Assembly: GCA_026260175.1 (NCBI GenBank)
Contig: JAKCWW010000816.1
Coordinates: forward strand, 25,477 to 89,476
Length of the DNA: 64,000 bases
DNA from: Reticulitermes lucifugus
Lineage: Eukaryota > Arthropoda > Insecta > Blattodea > Rhinotermitidae
Direction: 5' to 3'
How positions within the stretch are numbered: the stretch's first letter is position 1; each line of letters opens with the position of its first letter. The notes under the pieces are model-generated. The model saw only the letters and a program-made list of their open reading frames with translations, ran no database searches and was not told the origin of the DNA. The position numbers were made by a program, and so were the translations under genes. Of the stretch, positions 24,820-37,799 are shown piece after piece.

Positions 24820-26726
24820 GAAGGTTTTGAAGATCACCAAGTTTTTAGTAAACAAGTTAGGGTAGCCATAAAAAAATGCATGTTTTGACACTTTTAAATC
24901 ATCTCCCTCCCCTCAGAATGCAGAGGAAATGCACAAGTAGGACAGCCATTTGTTTTGTAATAATGAAGAACTACATATTTGTACTTCCAAATAACCGAAC
25001 AAAATGTGAAGGTGATTGTCCATTGGGGGAGGGAAATGCACCAGACACTGATGAGGAAAGTGCACCAATGTAACTGTTCTTAAACATGATTCTTGTTGAT
25101 GGTAATTGTTAGGAAGATACACCAAAATGTTATATCTGATTACAGAGGTAACACTTCTTGTTGTTACAATTTCTTCTTTGTTCCTCCACCCCCCTTTGAA
25201 CATTTGTGAATATTATAATTGTCATTTTAAGTGGCCTGTGAAAGCTACCCATGTTACAAATTATCCTGTCAAACAGATGTGACTATAGAGGTCTCAATTT
25301 CAGGGAGTCTTTCAGTGGTAAATGATGTCTCTTATATGATTTGTGTGTGTCCAGGATTAATTTTGCTCCAAGTCAGTTTGTTGTAGACTTTGCAATGTTG
25401 TTCTTGGTTCTTGTTTTGTAGTTCATGCCTCAGGAATTACCATTTTGTCACATTTGGACATCATAATGATATCACATGATGTACTGTAGTAGTTGTAGCT
25501 AAAATGGGAGAGGTTTCCTGTAAAGGAAGAAATTAATCCAATTCAACACATGCTGTATAAATATAAATGTTGTTAAGGGCATAGTGCTCTGAAAAATAAA
25601 TTATTTGTTGAAATATTACTCTTATACAAGGAATGGAAAAATGTGTAGGCAGCTGTTGGGTTAGGCATTGCAGAGGTGTTGGCAAACTTCTCAGGATATC
25701 AGTACAATCTGATACCATATACAGTGAAATTCCTTTAATCTGGCACTCCTGACAGTCCAGCACTGAGGAAAGTAGTCCCAAGACTGGAAGCTATGTCACT
25801 AGCACAAACTTTCTCTCCAAGCAGCATACTTTTTTTTAAGTTTTCATTCTATGAATTCTATTTTCATTGTTTTATATTTGCAATTTGTTACTCTTTGTTG
25901 GAGGTATCATAGTGGCTTCAGAAGATCCAGAGAAGAGTAAACAAGATACTGCTGGCAAGAGGAAACACGTAACTTTAACAGTTCCACAGAGCCTTGAAAT
26001 AATTATGTCAGTGTAGGTACCATCTGATAATCCAGTACTTGTATGGTACCATGGGTGCCATATTAATGGAATTCTGCTGTATGTATGATTTTACTGAAAT
26101 GTAGATCTCTGCTGTATCAGATAGTTGTTTTGTGTTCAACCTCATTTTTATTACAAATTCAATTTTTTTGAGCAGATGTGCAGGGCACCGCAAGAAGTGC
26201 TGAAAAGTATTGTTTATAACATAAGAATAATGTTTAAGTTCCTTGAATTAAATTAGAAGGTTGAGGTATAAATAATTATAAGTAGAATAAAGAATACAGG
26301 TGTACATTTTTGGCAAGACATGTTACAGTAAAACCTCAGATTTAGGTTTTTGTGGGGACCACCTAAAATGGCATAAAATCTGGGAAACATTGTTCTTATG
26401 GGCATTTGCCCAAGACCATACAAAAAGTGCTTAATATCACTGAAAATGCAAAATGTGGGAATGTTGATTTGGGATTTTACCCTAGTTTTAAAGTTGAGTT
26501 CTGGTGAGCCGTAAATTTTCACATTAACTGCCAGTCTTTGAAAGAGCAGTGTTTTATGTAGTGATGCTGTCCCTTATTAAGATTATATAGCATTGAAAAT
26601 ATAAGTGTGGAGTACTGGTGCAGTGATTCTGAATGGGGTAAACTGAAGTACTCCAAGAAACACCTGGTTCAGTGCCAGTTTGCATACCACAAATCTGAAT
26701 GAATCATATTTTGAGATAGTCTGTAC

Positions 26727-26957
26727 CAGCGTTTATCAACCTGTGGGTCACAACCCAAATTTGGGTTGCCATCGTGTTGTGAGTGGATCACAAAATGAGT
26801 TGCTTGATTTTAAACCATATGTTTATTTTTATTTCATGAAATATTAAAATGTTACATTTGTTTTACTGATTCATGTTTTTATTTCTGGCTCCTGGGGTCG
26901 CAAGACAAAGCCATTGGCCTAATCTGGGTCGTGGCTCAAAAATGGTGAGGAACACTG
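26727..26957. mobile_element. hAT-type non-autonomous transposon (MITE)
   Basis: Left end CAGCGTTTATCAACCTGTGG and right end reading inward CAGTGTTCCTCACCATTTTT are hAT-like terminal repeats; both then run into a GGGTCACAACCC / GAGCCACGACCC block. Flanks GTCTGTAC and GTCTAAGA share the first four of eight bases, a decayed 8-bp duplication. No ORF. Confidence 0.75.
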
Positions 26958-26984
26958 GTCTAAGACGTTCTCTGAAGAAGACTG

Positions 26985-27160
26985 TTCTGTGGAATGTGAC
27001 ACTGTGTAGTGTAATAGGTGGGAGCCTGCTGCCTCCTCCTCTCTACCCTCAAGATGGAGCCAGCAGGTTCTGAAACACTGGTACCCATCTACCGTACTAC
27101 ACTATGTCATCACAGAAGACTGCAATGTTCACATTGAGATGTCAGAATTCCGGCTTTTAG
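26985..27160. mobile_element. Foldback MITE, GGAGGCAGCAG family
   Basis: GAATGTGACACTGTGTAGTG.. GGAGCCTGCTGCCTCC on the left; AAGATGGAGCCAGCAGGTTC.. GGTACCCATCTACCGTACTA on the right, ending CAGAAGACTGCAATGTTCAC. Same order as the other copies. Confidence 0.7.
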
Positions 27161-28244
27161 TTCTGATTGTGTGCTTCATTATCCTTTAGGAGATGGATTT
27201 GAATGCCAGTTATATTCCTTGATGGTCTGAGTTTTTCTCACTTGGCATAGATATTTAAATTGCTACCAAGCAAACACACAGAAACCAGCATATGGCATGC
27301 TAGGCCATTTGCCACTACATTTTAGAGACCAGTATGTTGTCTCTTAGGATGATAAAGGTTAATGAAATTGACTATTTCAATTAGTAGCATTTAGAGTTCA
27401 AGGGCAGAGAAACTGAGCACCAGCTCTCACTTCGTTGATGCATTTGGCTGCTGTATGGGAGTGTGCATTGATGGACAGAATTGGAATAATACACATCAAA
27501 CAATTTCCATTCTTCAATAAGTGCTTCTGTATTGTATGTTAATTTCTTTGTAGATGTGTATGTTTCTTGAAGTCCATATTCTGATGCAATTGAAATGTTG
27601 ATTGTGTCCCGTTACCTTTTGAAATTACTTATTTGTACTTTCGTCACAATTCTTGCTGGTAACAGACTAGGTAATTTGTGGATTTAAACATGCCTGTCAT
27701 ATGACAGGCAACAGTCACACAAGTGTGGTTAACCAGTTAACATTGTTACATAATTTTAGTCCAGGCTTGGAATTGGTTTACAGTTTTTCCTACGTGATGT
27801 GAACAAATTCATTACATGAATATTTTTACCCACCCAGTAATTAAAGCTTGACTAGATTCTCAAATACAAAATTAAAATGTTACTTCATATACTGGTTTTC
27901 ATTTAATGAGCATTTTTGTTTTAGTATATATCCACAACAATGTAGTTTTTGTTGTTGCAAAGCCACCTTCAGCAGTAGAGAAATTGCAGGACATATTTTA
28001 TCAACTACACGGTGTAGGGCTCATCTTCATAAGTAGCTTTGGAAGAGTTGACAATGAATATAGCCATTGGTGACACCCGTTCTAGATACAAAAGATATCT
28101 GACAGTTTGTCCCAGAATACAGCTGCACCCAAAGCATGTACGTTGCTTCATGAAAGAATGTATGAAATTGTTGCTATTTACAGTATTCTTTATGTGTTAT
28201 TGCAGTAGTAGTGCATGTGTCAAGGTCAGTGTCTTTCATTTGTA

Positions 28245-28520
28245 AGTTCATTAAAAGAGCGGGTTTTGGTGGGAGACCTGAGGGAAAGACACCACTTGGA
28301 AGACCTAGGCATAGATGGGAGGATAATATTAAAATTAGTTTTCAAGAAGTGGGATGGGGAGGCATGGACTGGATTTATCTGGCTAGGATAAGGACAGGTG
28401 GTGGGCACTTATGAATGCGGTAATGAACATTTGGGTTCTGTAAAATGTGGGGAGTTTCTTGACTAGCTGAGGATCTGTTAGCTTGTCAGGAAGGACTCTG
28501 TTCCATGGGGTTAGTTTAGT
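28245..28520 (+). pseudogene. LINE reverse-transcriptase C-terminal fragment and 3' tail
   Basis: The frame reads EGKTPLGRPRHRWEDNIKIS then QEVGWGGMDWI, the GRPR-RRWEDNI signature seen at the end of insect LINE ORF2 proteins. Downstream is the family 3' tail (GGGTTCTGTAAAATGTGGGG, GGAAGGACTCTGTTCCATGG). 5'-truncated and non-functional. Confidence 0.85.
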
Positions 28521-28745
28521 TTGTTAGTTGGTTAGTTATTAAAAGTGTGTGGGCTAATCTTTATATGGATATCTACTGCAGTTTTCCATTCTCCTGGTCC
28601 TTTGGGTGTGTATCTGTTGATAAATAACTGGCCTCTTTATGTATGGTATATTTGTATATATTGTACTGTCTCTTTGTGTAGATGTGTTTGTATATGCTGG
28701 TGATGTGTTACGCTTCATACATTGTTGTGCTTGGAGAATGATAGT

Positions 28746-28925
28746 TGAGATCTGCGCTCTTCTGGGTTATGCAGCATCGAATGGTAATCCTTTACCGACA
28801 TTTTGGGACAACGTATTGGTCCCATCATCAAGGGTCAAGAAGATGGGACCGATACGTTGTTCTGAAACGTCAGTAAAGGATTACCATTCGACACTGCATA
28901 ATAACCCAGAAGAGTGCACATCTCA
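28746..28925. mobile_element. Near-perfect palindromic MITE, ~82-bp arms, ~15-bp loop
   Basis: Left arm 28746-28826 (CTCTTCTGGGTTATGCAG.. TGGTAATCCTTTACCGACA) is complementary to right arm 28842-28925 (..GTCAGTAAAGGATTACCATT.. ATAACCCAGAAGAGTGCACA). Loop ATCAAGGGTCAAGAA. Only a few mismatches and a short indel, so it is younger than the other foldbacks. Confidence 0.9.
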
Positions 28926-29009
28926 TCAACATCGCAGCAGAAGCCTGAAATCACGGAACACTAGTTGTGTTTGGATTCTGTGTTTATAGCACTCTTATCT
29001 TTGAGCATA

Positions 29010-29220
29010 GGCTGTTCTGTGGCTGAGGTGGTTAGGACAGAGGCCTGAGTTTGGTTCCAGGCCAGTCCATGTGGGATTTGCAGTGGACAAAGTGGCATTG
29101 GGACAGGTTTTTCTCTGAATACTTTGGTTGTCTTGTCAGTATCATTCCATCAATGCTCCATACTGTAGTATCTTGATATTCTGGAATCACCTGACTCTAG
29201 TCCCAAAAATGATAAGATAC
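29010..29220 (+). repeat. tRNA-derived SINE-like element
   Basis: TGTGGCTGAGGTGGTTAGGA as A box and GGTTCCAGGCCAGTCC as degenerate B box, then a body with AGTGGACAAAGTGGCATTGG and TCATTCCATCAATGCTCCAT. Not a tRNA gene: no stem closure. Confidence 0.5.
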
Positions 29221-30124
29221 TGTGTAGATTAGCAGAGCCGTAGACTAATTTCTTCTTCCTGGTCAGAAGGCGAAGGCTCTGATGGATAAGGTGTTGTTTA
29301 AGAATTTGCTCAAGAACAATCTCCAGAAGGAAAAATAATAGAGAATTTATTTGCTACAATAATATAGTTGAAATATAGTGGCAAAGTGCAAGACAAGGCA
29401 ACAGGCATTGAGAGATGAGGTTGATAAACACTGTAATGACTTAGTGTAGATGAAAGTAAGCTGTGTCCCGACTCTGTAGATTTTTTGGGGAGGGGGGGAG
29501 GGAGGGGTTGAATGATGCAGAGTGTGTAATGTGATACCGTGTAGCAAAGGGTGTTTACTTTCAGCACCTTTAGAAATTTTGTCGCCTCGCTCTGATCGTT
29601 TCTCGGTGCTGGGGTAAAAGAGTGCTTACATCATGTTGTGTCCACTGGGTCATGTGCAATTTGTAGGTTACAGCAAGTGTCTGGTGCCGAACTTGTAGTG
29701 TTTACATTTATTCAAAATAATGTCAGTGACTAGTTATCTCTGTTTGTTGTTCTGAAATAACTTTTGAAATAAAGTGAGACTTTACTGTAACGTATCGGGT
29801 AGTTCTTTTTTATATTGTGCAGGTTTTGTATCCAGAACAGATGCGACAGTACTTATATAATCTCAGCAGTTGACAACGTTGTTAAATAACATTTATGATG
29901 AAAATGTTATTACGTACAAGAAAGTGGGGCAAGTTATAGCAAAAATTAAAGGTAGTGATAGCGTGTGCTGCTATTCTTTATCAAGTATGCTTTCCTCTAT
30001 ACAGTCAACACATTTATGACAATGTTTGCCACTCATATTTCTTGCCATCCCCAGTGCCAGTCTTACTTTTTTGATGGTGCCAAAAGCGTGAATACAAATA
30101 AAGGTTATAGCTCTTTTCTAGTAG

Positions 30125-30365
30125 CTTGCTGTTGGGTTATGTTTAGTCTTTTTGGATATCATGCTGTGCGGTTTGGTACATAGGTACCAACATTCCAGAG
30201 GAATCTGCGGCCTCCATCTTCATTCGTCTACCATAAAGATGGATGCAGTAGATTCTACCAATTTTTTGGTTCCTATCTCACAAACTGTGCTGTGTTACAT
30301 CTCAGAAGACCACACTCTTAATACTGTCTGCTGTGAGAACTGTGAATCTCACATAGAGTGAGATG
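30125..30365. mobile_element. Foldback MITE, GGAGGCAGCAG family
   Basis: GGTACATAGGTACCAACATT.. GAATCTGCGGCCTCCATCTT, loop, then AAGATGGATGCAGTAGATTC.. TTGGTTCCTATCTCACAAAC. It carries an extra 3' part (CTCAGAAGACCACACTCTTA then GAACTGTGAATCTCACATAG), so the family's outer region is preserved here. Confidence 0.7.
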
Positions 30366-31442
30366 TTAGATTTCGTAGAGACGTATATTTGATGACAGTT
30401 TTTGTAGTTGCTATGATGACATCCCTGTTATTGGTTAAGAAATATGTATTACTCTTCTTTTCTTGTCATGTTCATAGCCCACCACCTACCCCTACTGATA
30501 ATTTTGATCTCTGTGTATAATTCATCCCTATATAATTTTCACTATAATGTTTAAATGTGCAAAGGTATGCATTAACACTCAGTAATGTACATAATGTATT
30601 GTCTGTAAAAATTCCTTATTTGTTTTCATTGTCAGCTGCACAGAACATGATGTCAGTACATAATTCATTGTAATGCCAACAGATCACAGAAACAGTTCTG
30701 GGTGCAGCATTTTGTGCAGTTCCCTGTGTATAGTGAGGGGGAGAAATTGCCAAAATCTTTGTCACAGGAGCCTACCTAAACAAATTTGTGATGTGAGGAA
30801 CTTCCTTGACAGTAGATGGATGAGGGTTAATAGTTAAATCCAAACCAGCTGAAGATTAGTTATGGTTTCTATGTAATATAGGCGGGATTGTTTGAGGGCA
30901 AAACGTATTATTCATTCTGTTCATTATGTTACACATTGTCTTATGTTTATAAAATGAGGCATACAAAGAACATAAATGTCATGATATAATTTCATTGGTG
31001 TATCTTCCTTTGATGCTGGGTTGACTCTGTAGAATTATTATTCTTGATACGTGATTGGTTTTTGACTTCTATGAAAACCATGTAATATACAAGAGTATTT
31101 CAGATCAAAGCATACAAGAATTGCTTCACATACAGTGGTTGCCATATGAGGGTGTTACGGATCGCTGTTTGGTGAAGTTGTTACAGTGCAGCTGAATATA
31201 AGCATGTGTTCAGATATTTCCCTGTACAGGGAACAACTGATGTCTCCTGAAAGAGCTGTATGCAACAATCATGTAATACAGAGTTACATTAAGCACCTTT
31301 TATTTCTCCAACACTTTGAGCCATTAGTTATGCATTCTGGTACTTATGAGCACATATAAAAACAGTGCATGTGGAAGAGAGAAACTGTGAACTACAAAGC
31401 AACCAGTGCTCAAAATTTAAATCAATTTGGCAGTTGTATAAT

Positions 31443-31486
31443 TTGTGTGTGTGTATGTGTGCATGTGTGTGTGTATATATATATAA
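31443..31486. repeat. (TG)n(TA)n microsatellite
   Basis: TGTG-rich run passing into TATATATATATA. Confidence 0.85.
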
Positions 31487-33838
31487 AGTAATTCTTTTTT
31501 TTTTCTATAAACACTGTTGATGCCACTGCTCTTATCTGTGCTCATTATGTAGCTATCTTAGACCATTACAGGCAACACAGAATATCTTTGTGATCAGGGT
31601 TAACCAACTTTTGCATTCGCAAGGGCTGTGTACAATCATATTAGGGGCCAACAGAATCCTAAGATCAGAAATAATCTTTGGATGTTTGGTATTATAAACA
31701 TGAAATTGAACTACAACAGTGAAGAGTTGTTTGCTGTGAAGAATATTAATCATGTCTTCTCAACAGTATTGTAGGAATGAGACTACTTGCTGGCTGTTGG
31801 CATGGGGATTAAGAGGTCAGCTGGTAAGAGGAGAAGCACGGTTATTGCACATAAAAACTTGAAAGCTAATCCTCACACATTGAATTGCAACCTTGCACTA
31901 TTATCTTTAGTGATATATGCTTATGTTAGCTGATATTTGGTGACAGGATTTGCCTTACACTGTATGAGGGAACATTTCCATTTGAAAAGACATATATGGC
32001 CCATGGCATGGCAGTTGCAATTGTGTGAAATGATTATGGATCTCATGCATCATTTTGAGGTCATCAAGTTGTTATACATGCAGAAAATAATGTTGGTAGC
32101 ACTAGGACTGCTGTGTACTTATGATCTAAGATACCTACATAGCCATATCTTTAATAAAGTGGACCTCTGCAATAAAGCAACAGAAAAGTTACTGTGGGTT
32201 GGCTTTTTGGTTTTAAACAGCATGGAAGAGTTATTTGTCCTCATAAGCAACAAACTGACTGAAATGTGACATGAGTTTGCACTAAAATTCTGTCAATATG
32301 AACAATGCTGACGTCCCAAATTCAAAAATGAGAGGGGGAGATAAGAGGTAAGTTTTCTGTTATTCCTCTTGGGGGAGTTAACACTACCAGATGTGATGCT
32401 AGGGGATCATGTATGGTGTGTGGAGCTACTTCCCTGTTGAGAACCAGAAGCCACAACTTCTGTTGGTTGGAGGTTCCTCATAACTGTATATACTTCATTA
32501 TTAGTGTGTAAAAACAGAATCTTGTAATTTAAACTAGTTCCTTTGTCTTTGAAAGTCTAGGAATATAAAATAATGTATAAAACCACTTTTTATGGAGTAA
32601 ATCATGCACTCAGTATTTAGTTTATATTTGAAAGTTTGCTATGTCTTTCAACTGCTCTTTTTACAATGTTATATTGTTAAGAAAGATATTAATCAGATAA
32701 CATTGTTACTTTTTGTTATTAGTGTGTGTACCTTATTAACAAGAACATCATAATTGTCATTGTGTCTCTCAGTGCACGATTTTCTTCTCTGCATATAAAT
32801 ACGGAAACATAAGTATAAGCATGGTTCCAATGTATAGTGCCTCGGTTGTGTTATATCTGCAGTGAAGTGACAGAGAAGACTGCATAAAATTGCTACAGCA
32901 AGTGAAAATGGAGTGACCTCTATGGATAAATGTGTGTGTGGGTGGAAATTCTGTGCCTCATTGTTGATGGTAACATTTTAAACTTGAGCCCGTCATGAAC
33001 TTGTATGGGTATGTGGAGGATTGAAAGTATATTCTTTGTCACCCCTTCTGAGTCGGTCAGTTACGGGTACGGAAGTTAGTTGCGGGTATATCCCATCTGA
33101 CAGCAAGGCACAGAATTCACATCATTGTTAAACCTGTACATTGAATGAAGAAGATAGAAGAAGTTGTAGATATAACCACAGCTTCAACAGAATTGTACAA
33201 ATTATTTAGGAGTATATGCTTGGAGGAGTTGTATATTGTTAGGATCTATTCAAGTTTAAAAGAAAAACAGTTTCTGAATGCATATAAGAGTTTCTGTGAA
33301 GGCATGCATGAACAATGTATAAAAAAGGAACAAACTGCATTATGATACCAAACCATTAATAATCACCACCATTGGATTTGCATTGTGCGTGTGTTGTCAA
33401 ACTAAACATAAACTGCCATAAAGAGACATAATGGTTTGACAGAATTTGTGACCGTGGACTAGTCACATGCAAAAACAACCTAAAGCTATTAGCTACATGT
33501 TTATATTGAGGTAGTGGTATGGGTTGTGATCTTAGTACACTGGTTCAGTGCCAGTCTTGCATCATCATTACTACTACTACTATATATAGCACTCAGGCTG
33601 AGTATTTAACATATTTTTAACAAAATGCTAATGTCAGTTCTGTTGAGTTTTTCTTCCTGCTGTATATCAAAGGGGGTGAAGGGCATGTTAACAGAAATGT
33701 TTAAGGAATAAATGGTCATTAAGCCAACATTTAATCAAGAGTGTATTTTCTTCTTCCTTTTTCCTCCTGTGCTCTCAGATTCTGCACATGCACTTCACCC
33801 CTTTAATTGAATGTGCTATTTCGTAATGAAGAGGAAAC

Positions 33839-34461
33839 TAATACACAATTCATCCTTCACAACTCAATCTTTATAATTAAATTTCAGTTTGTACTACATG
33901 TTTCTGCCATATTTCCAGCCATCATCAAGTACAGGTACAGACACAGGCACAGGCCATTGGAGTACTTCACTGGCCTCTGCATAGTAAGCGCACACCTTTT
34001 GTATTTACATTCCTCCAAACACATATTTCTTCACATTTTATACTTTTAATAAAATACTGTACCAAGATGAGTAAACACAAGATATCTACAATAATATCTA
34101 AAGAGAACTACAAGAACTCATGGGAATTGCCTCATATATTGTAAGAGTGTTATGTTAAAATGGAGGATTAAGTCTATAAAAACATTACAATATGCAACTG
34201 TAGGCAGGAGTATAAACCATATTCTTAAGTATATATATTTTTAACAATATTTTACACAATTTTGGCTTATTTACAACACAAATTGGTGAAACCCGCCTTT
34301 TTAATCTGAATGATACTTATAATTAATGCTGACCAGTTACATTCTTCCTCAAGATTGTTTAAATGCAGTACCTGATGATGGCCAGATATAGGCCTGAAAC
34401 GTACAGTGCAAGTTAAAACTTAATTATAAAGATTGAGTTGTGAACAATGAATTGTGTATTA
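33839..34461. mobile_element. Foldback element, ~94-bp inverted arms
   Basis: Left arm about 33839-33934 (AATACACAATTCATCCTTCA, CAACTCAATCTTTATAATTAA.. CAGCCATCATCAAGTAC) pairs with right arm 34368-34461 (GTACCTGATGATGGCCAGAT.. TTAATTATAAAGATTGAGTTG.. ATTGTGTATT). About 430 bp of AT-rich sequence is between. No ORF worth calling. Confidence 0.82.
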
Positions 34462-35904
34462 TTTATATATATATATAAATTCACAACAGGATGTATCAAC
34501 CTAAGTATATTTCGTAACAGTGTGTCCTGCAATAATCGTGGGTTTATATTGACATGAAACGTACTAAAATATTTTACCCACTTTCTCAAATTATGGGAGA
34601 GTGTTTTGTTATTTTGACTGCACATCTTCACAGTAACATTAACATCACTTCAGCAAAAGAAAAAATCTTTTTTGTGGCAGCTGTATTGCTGTTAAGTCTG
34701 CAAATTTAGAAGAAACTGGATTCAAGTCTTTCTATACCTAGCTTAACATAGTTCATTCCACAGTAAGTCCACTTCTGATTCATCAGTGCAGGAGATGAGT
34801 GTAATGAGTGGGTACTAAATATAATATTGTTAAATAGTCATTTGAAGATAGAGGGAATCCCACAATGTGATTTGATCCTTTCAAGAAACTAAGATTCAGT
34901 TTTAATGTAACATGGAGAAAAATATATAAATGAAGATATTAAAACCATTTAAGATTTAGATATCAGGAAATAATATTTCATAGCAGTGTGCAGGTTATGA
35001 TGCTGTAATGTATACATTATACATTAAATTGAACTGGTTACATATTTGCAGAAGTGTTTGATTTCAGTAGTTTACCAGATATACCGGTACTTGAAATCTG
35101 AAGGTGGTGCTCCAGTCACAGATGGACGTCAGAATTATGTTTGCTGAAAACGTATGATACAAAGGAACTAAATGGCAGTTGAACTGCAATTAAAGTTGTA
35201 GTTTGAAAATTACAGAATCGGAACTATTCAGACAGTTATCAGAATTAAGCAGGCTAATTTTTCTTGAGATATGGGTGTGAGAAGAAGAGTAAATGGAAGG
35301 ATCCTAATGTTCTTAACAGTTTTTGGCACTTGGATTTGTATGCATTGGTACTCCCAAGCATTTTCTTGTCGCAATACGGAAATGCTGTGAGAAACTACCT
35401 CAAATTAGGTTCCAACAGTTTCGTTCCATATTCTTTCTAATTCGTCCTACGTGAGAGATTTATTGCGTCGATAAATAAAAAATGAAATAAATACGTTCGC
35501 TAATAAGAATCATTTGTATTGACACTTTATGTTTTAAACGTGTTTCAATTTGCGTAGTTTTCCGTTTTTATCGTTTTAATTTATTATCGAATATGTATAG
35601 TTACCAATGGAAATAGATGTATAAATGAGGTAAAGAAAAGGATAGCCACTGCAAAGTTGGCATTCCAAAATAAGAAAAGTCTCATCATGAACAAGAATCT
35701 AAGCCTTGAAACAAGGAAGAAGTTTATAAAAGCATATGTGTGGAGTGTCATGACATATAGAAGTGAAACATGGACATTGGGAAGGCAAGAGAAAAAGAGG
35801 CTGGAAGCAGCTGAAATGTGGTTGCGGAGAAGAGTTAATAAAACTAGTTGGATGGATAGAAAAAGCAACGAAGAAGTGCTGAAGGAAATCAATGAAAAGA
35901 GAAC

Positions 35905-35954
35905 NNNNNNNNNNNNNNNNNNNNNNNNNNNNNNNNNNNNNNNNNNNNNNNNNN
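35905..35954. other. Assembly gap (50 N) with identical flanks
   Basis: 48 bases before (35857-35904) and after (35955-36002) the gap are identical, beginning TAGAAAAAGCAACGAAGAAG. The gap therefore probably has no real content. Confidence 0.95.
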
Positions 35955-36182
35955 TAGAAAAAGCAACGAAGAAGTGCTGAAGGAAATCAATGAAAAGAGA
36001 ACAATATTAAGAGTGGTTGGAATGAGGAAAGTCAAACTTATTGGACATTTGTTGAGACATAATGGTTTTATTACCAACATCATGGAAGGTAGAGTGTTGG
36101 GGAAGGAGAGTAGAGGATGACCAAGGCTCTCTTACATCAAGAATCTGATGAAAGAACTCTTTTGCAACTCCTACGCCGAAAT

Positions 36183-36186
36183 NNNN
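36183..36186. other. Four ambiguous bases
   Basis: NNNN inside the LINE fragment. Confidence 0.95.
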
Positions 36187-36459
36187 AGACTGGCACAAGA
36201 CAGACATCTATGGTTGCAGTGACAAGGCTTAGCCTTTAGAGAATGATGACGATGATGATCGAATATGTTTCATTTATCTACACTTGCCTGTTACAGGTTT
36301 GTAGTTGTGGGCAAGAACCATAATGAAGGAACTTATTTAATTGTATTTTGGTGTAAACAGGAGCTGTGAAAAAGGTGGTCGGTAAGTAATACTAGCCAAT
36401 TATCATGGATGATCATCTCCCGACTGCTACGAAATGCAACTTTTTTTATCTGGGTATGC

Positions 36460-36540
36460 TACGATAGGGCCACCAGGGTCCTCGGTGCGGGACGAATGGT
36501 GCAGCCGCCCCGGGCGGCAGAGTCCAAGGGGCAGTAAAAT
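36460..36540. repeat. GC-rich repeat-like segment
   Basis: GGGCCACCAGGGTCCTCGGT then GCCGCCCCGGGCGGCAGAGT, strikingly GC-rich against AT-rich flanks, with the small palindrome GCCGCCCCGGGCGGC. It resembles the end of an insect DNA transposon, but no partner end was located. Confidence 0.35.
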
Positions 36541-37629
36541 AAATACTTGAATCCACGAAGTGCCATTACATAACATTACGACTGGTGTGTAGTGTGCTAG
36601 GATTATATCCCCCCCCCCTTTTTTCTGAGAGCACAAATTCACAGATATGTTAACACAAGTTATGATACCATTTCTCGAACACCTTTACGGTAACGAAAGA
36701 ATGTATGTCTTCTTCAGCAAGACAGTGCAGCAGCTCGCAGTGCTTTTGAATGCCTTCGTTATTTACCGCGTAGTGAATTTCAAAAGTAACTGAAGATAAC
36801 ATCATAGCACAACAAACTAATTACAAATCATATCGTAACACAACATATACTGAAAGCTTGCTTTCAGATCGTTTTCAGTGCTCATATTATTATTACAGAC
36901 TCCGTCCTTTGACATGCTCCACAAGTAAAGTACCGCACTGGTATTATCGGGCCCAGTGTTTTTTAAGACCATAAATTAACACTTGCATATTACACACACA
37001 TTCTAACATTTGGGGTCATCATTTTAAGCTCTAATACGAACCATTCAGAGTTAATTGTCCTACTACTTTTCCATGTAGTTGCCGCCACTGTTGCGTCATT
37101 CATTACTTTATGGGACGATATTTTCAGTTCCCTGTTTATATCAGTCCGTTTTCCGTGTCACCAACCGTCGCGTCACAGTTGTGTTCACCTCACGATCATC
37201 TATACAACGAAATACCTAATATAATCACAATCAGTGTAGGTAGGCCTACTTCGGTTCCAAATCATACGCAGTGTAAACTTATTTCCTGACTGACGCAAAC
37301 ACTACCTGACCAACTGCAGTTCTAGTAGGATTAGATTCAATAATAAATTCAGAAGTCTTCTGCAGGAATGTCAGCCTTCAGTCTTATCATACATGCAGAG
37401 GCCAAACAAATATCATCGGCGATATTTATCATGCTAGACCACTGAAAGCCGCGAGGAGCGATTGCTTCACAGATTTCCCCGCGTTTGTTATCAAGAAACG
37501 AGTGTATTACTATCTCTTTACCAGTCACTTAAAATTCACGAAATAAGGAGTCCGTAAACCCTCTGTGCACTTTTAAAAATTCCAAGTAGATCTCATTTAC
37601 TCTCTAACTGCTCGGAAAACCCCTGTGGA

Positions 37630-37745
37630 GAACTGTGCGTAGATGAGAAGATAATATTAAAATTAATCTTAAGAGGAATTGGGTGTAAGGTTGTAGACTG
37701 GAATGAGCTACTTCATAACAGGATCGAGTGACATGCTTCTAAAAA
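37630..37745 (+). repeat. LINE 3'-region fragment
   Basis: GATGAGAAGATAATATTAAA then AATTGGGTGTAAGGTTGTAG and ACTGGAATGAGCTA align with the segment coding RRWEDNIK..EVG..G-DWI in the copy at 28300-28380. The frame is broken. Confidence 0.6.
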
Positions 37746-37799
37746 TTTATTAAGTAACGTGCATATGTTGTCACTAGAATGAGGGACAATATCACAAGT

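Larger units (their letters stand above)
35600..36240 (+). pseudogene. LINE ORF2 C-terminal fragment interrupted by an assembly gap
   Basis: The frame reads KKFIKAYVWSVMTYRSETWT, LEAAEMWLRRRV, TSWMDRKSNEEVLKEINEKR, then after the gap ILRVVGMRKVKLIGHLLRHN and later RLAQDRHLW. This is the non-catalytic C-terminal region of LINE reverse-transcriptase proteins, often misannotated as craniofacial development protein 2-like. A TGA after GKESRG and the missing RT core make it a remnant. Confidence 0.85.

Noticed and set aside
31937-32269. 110-codon + strand open frame in the intergenic region
   Set aside because: No domain, no signal peptide, no splice context and no ATG at its first codon. Length is within chance for this AT-rich sequence.
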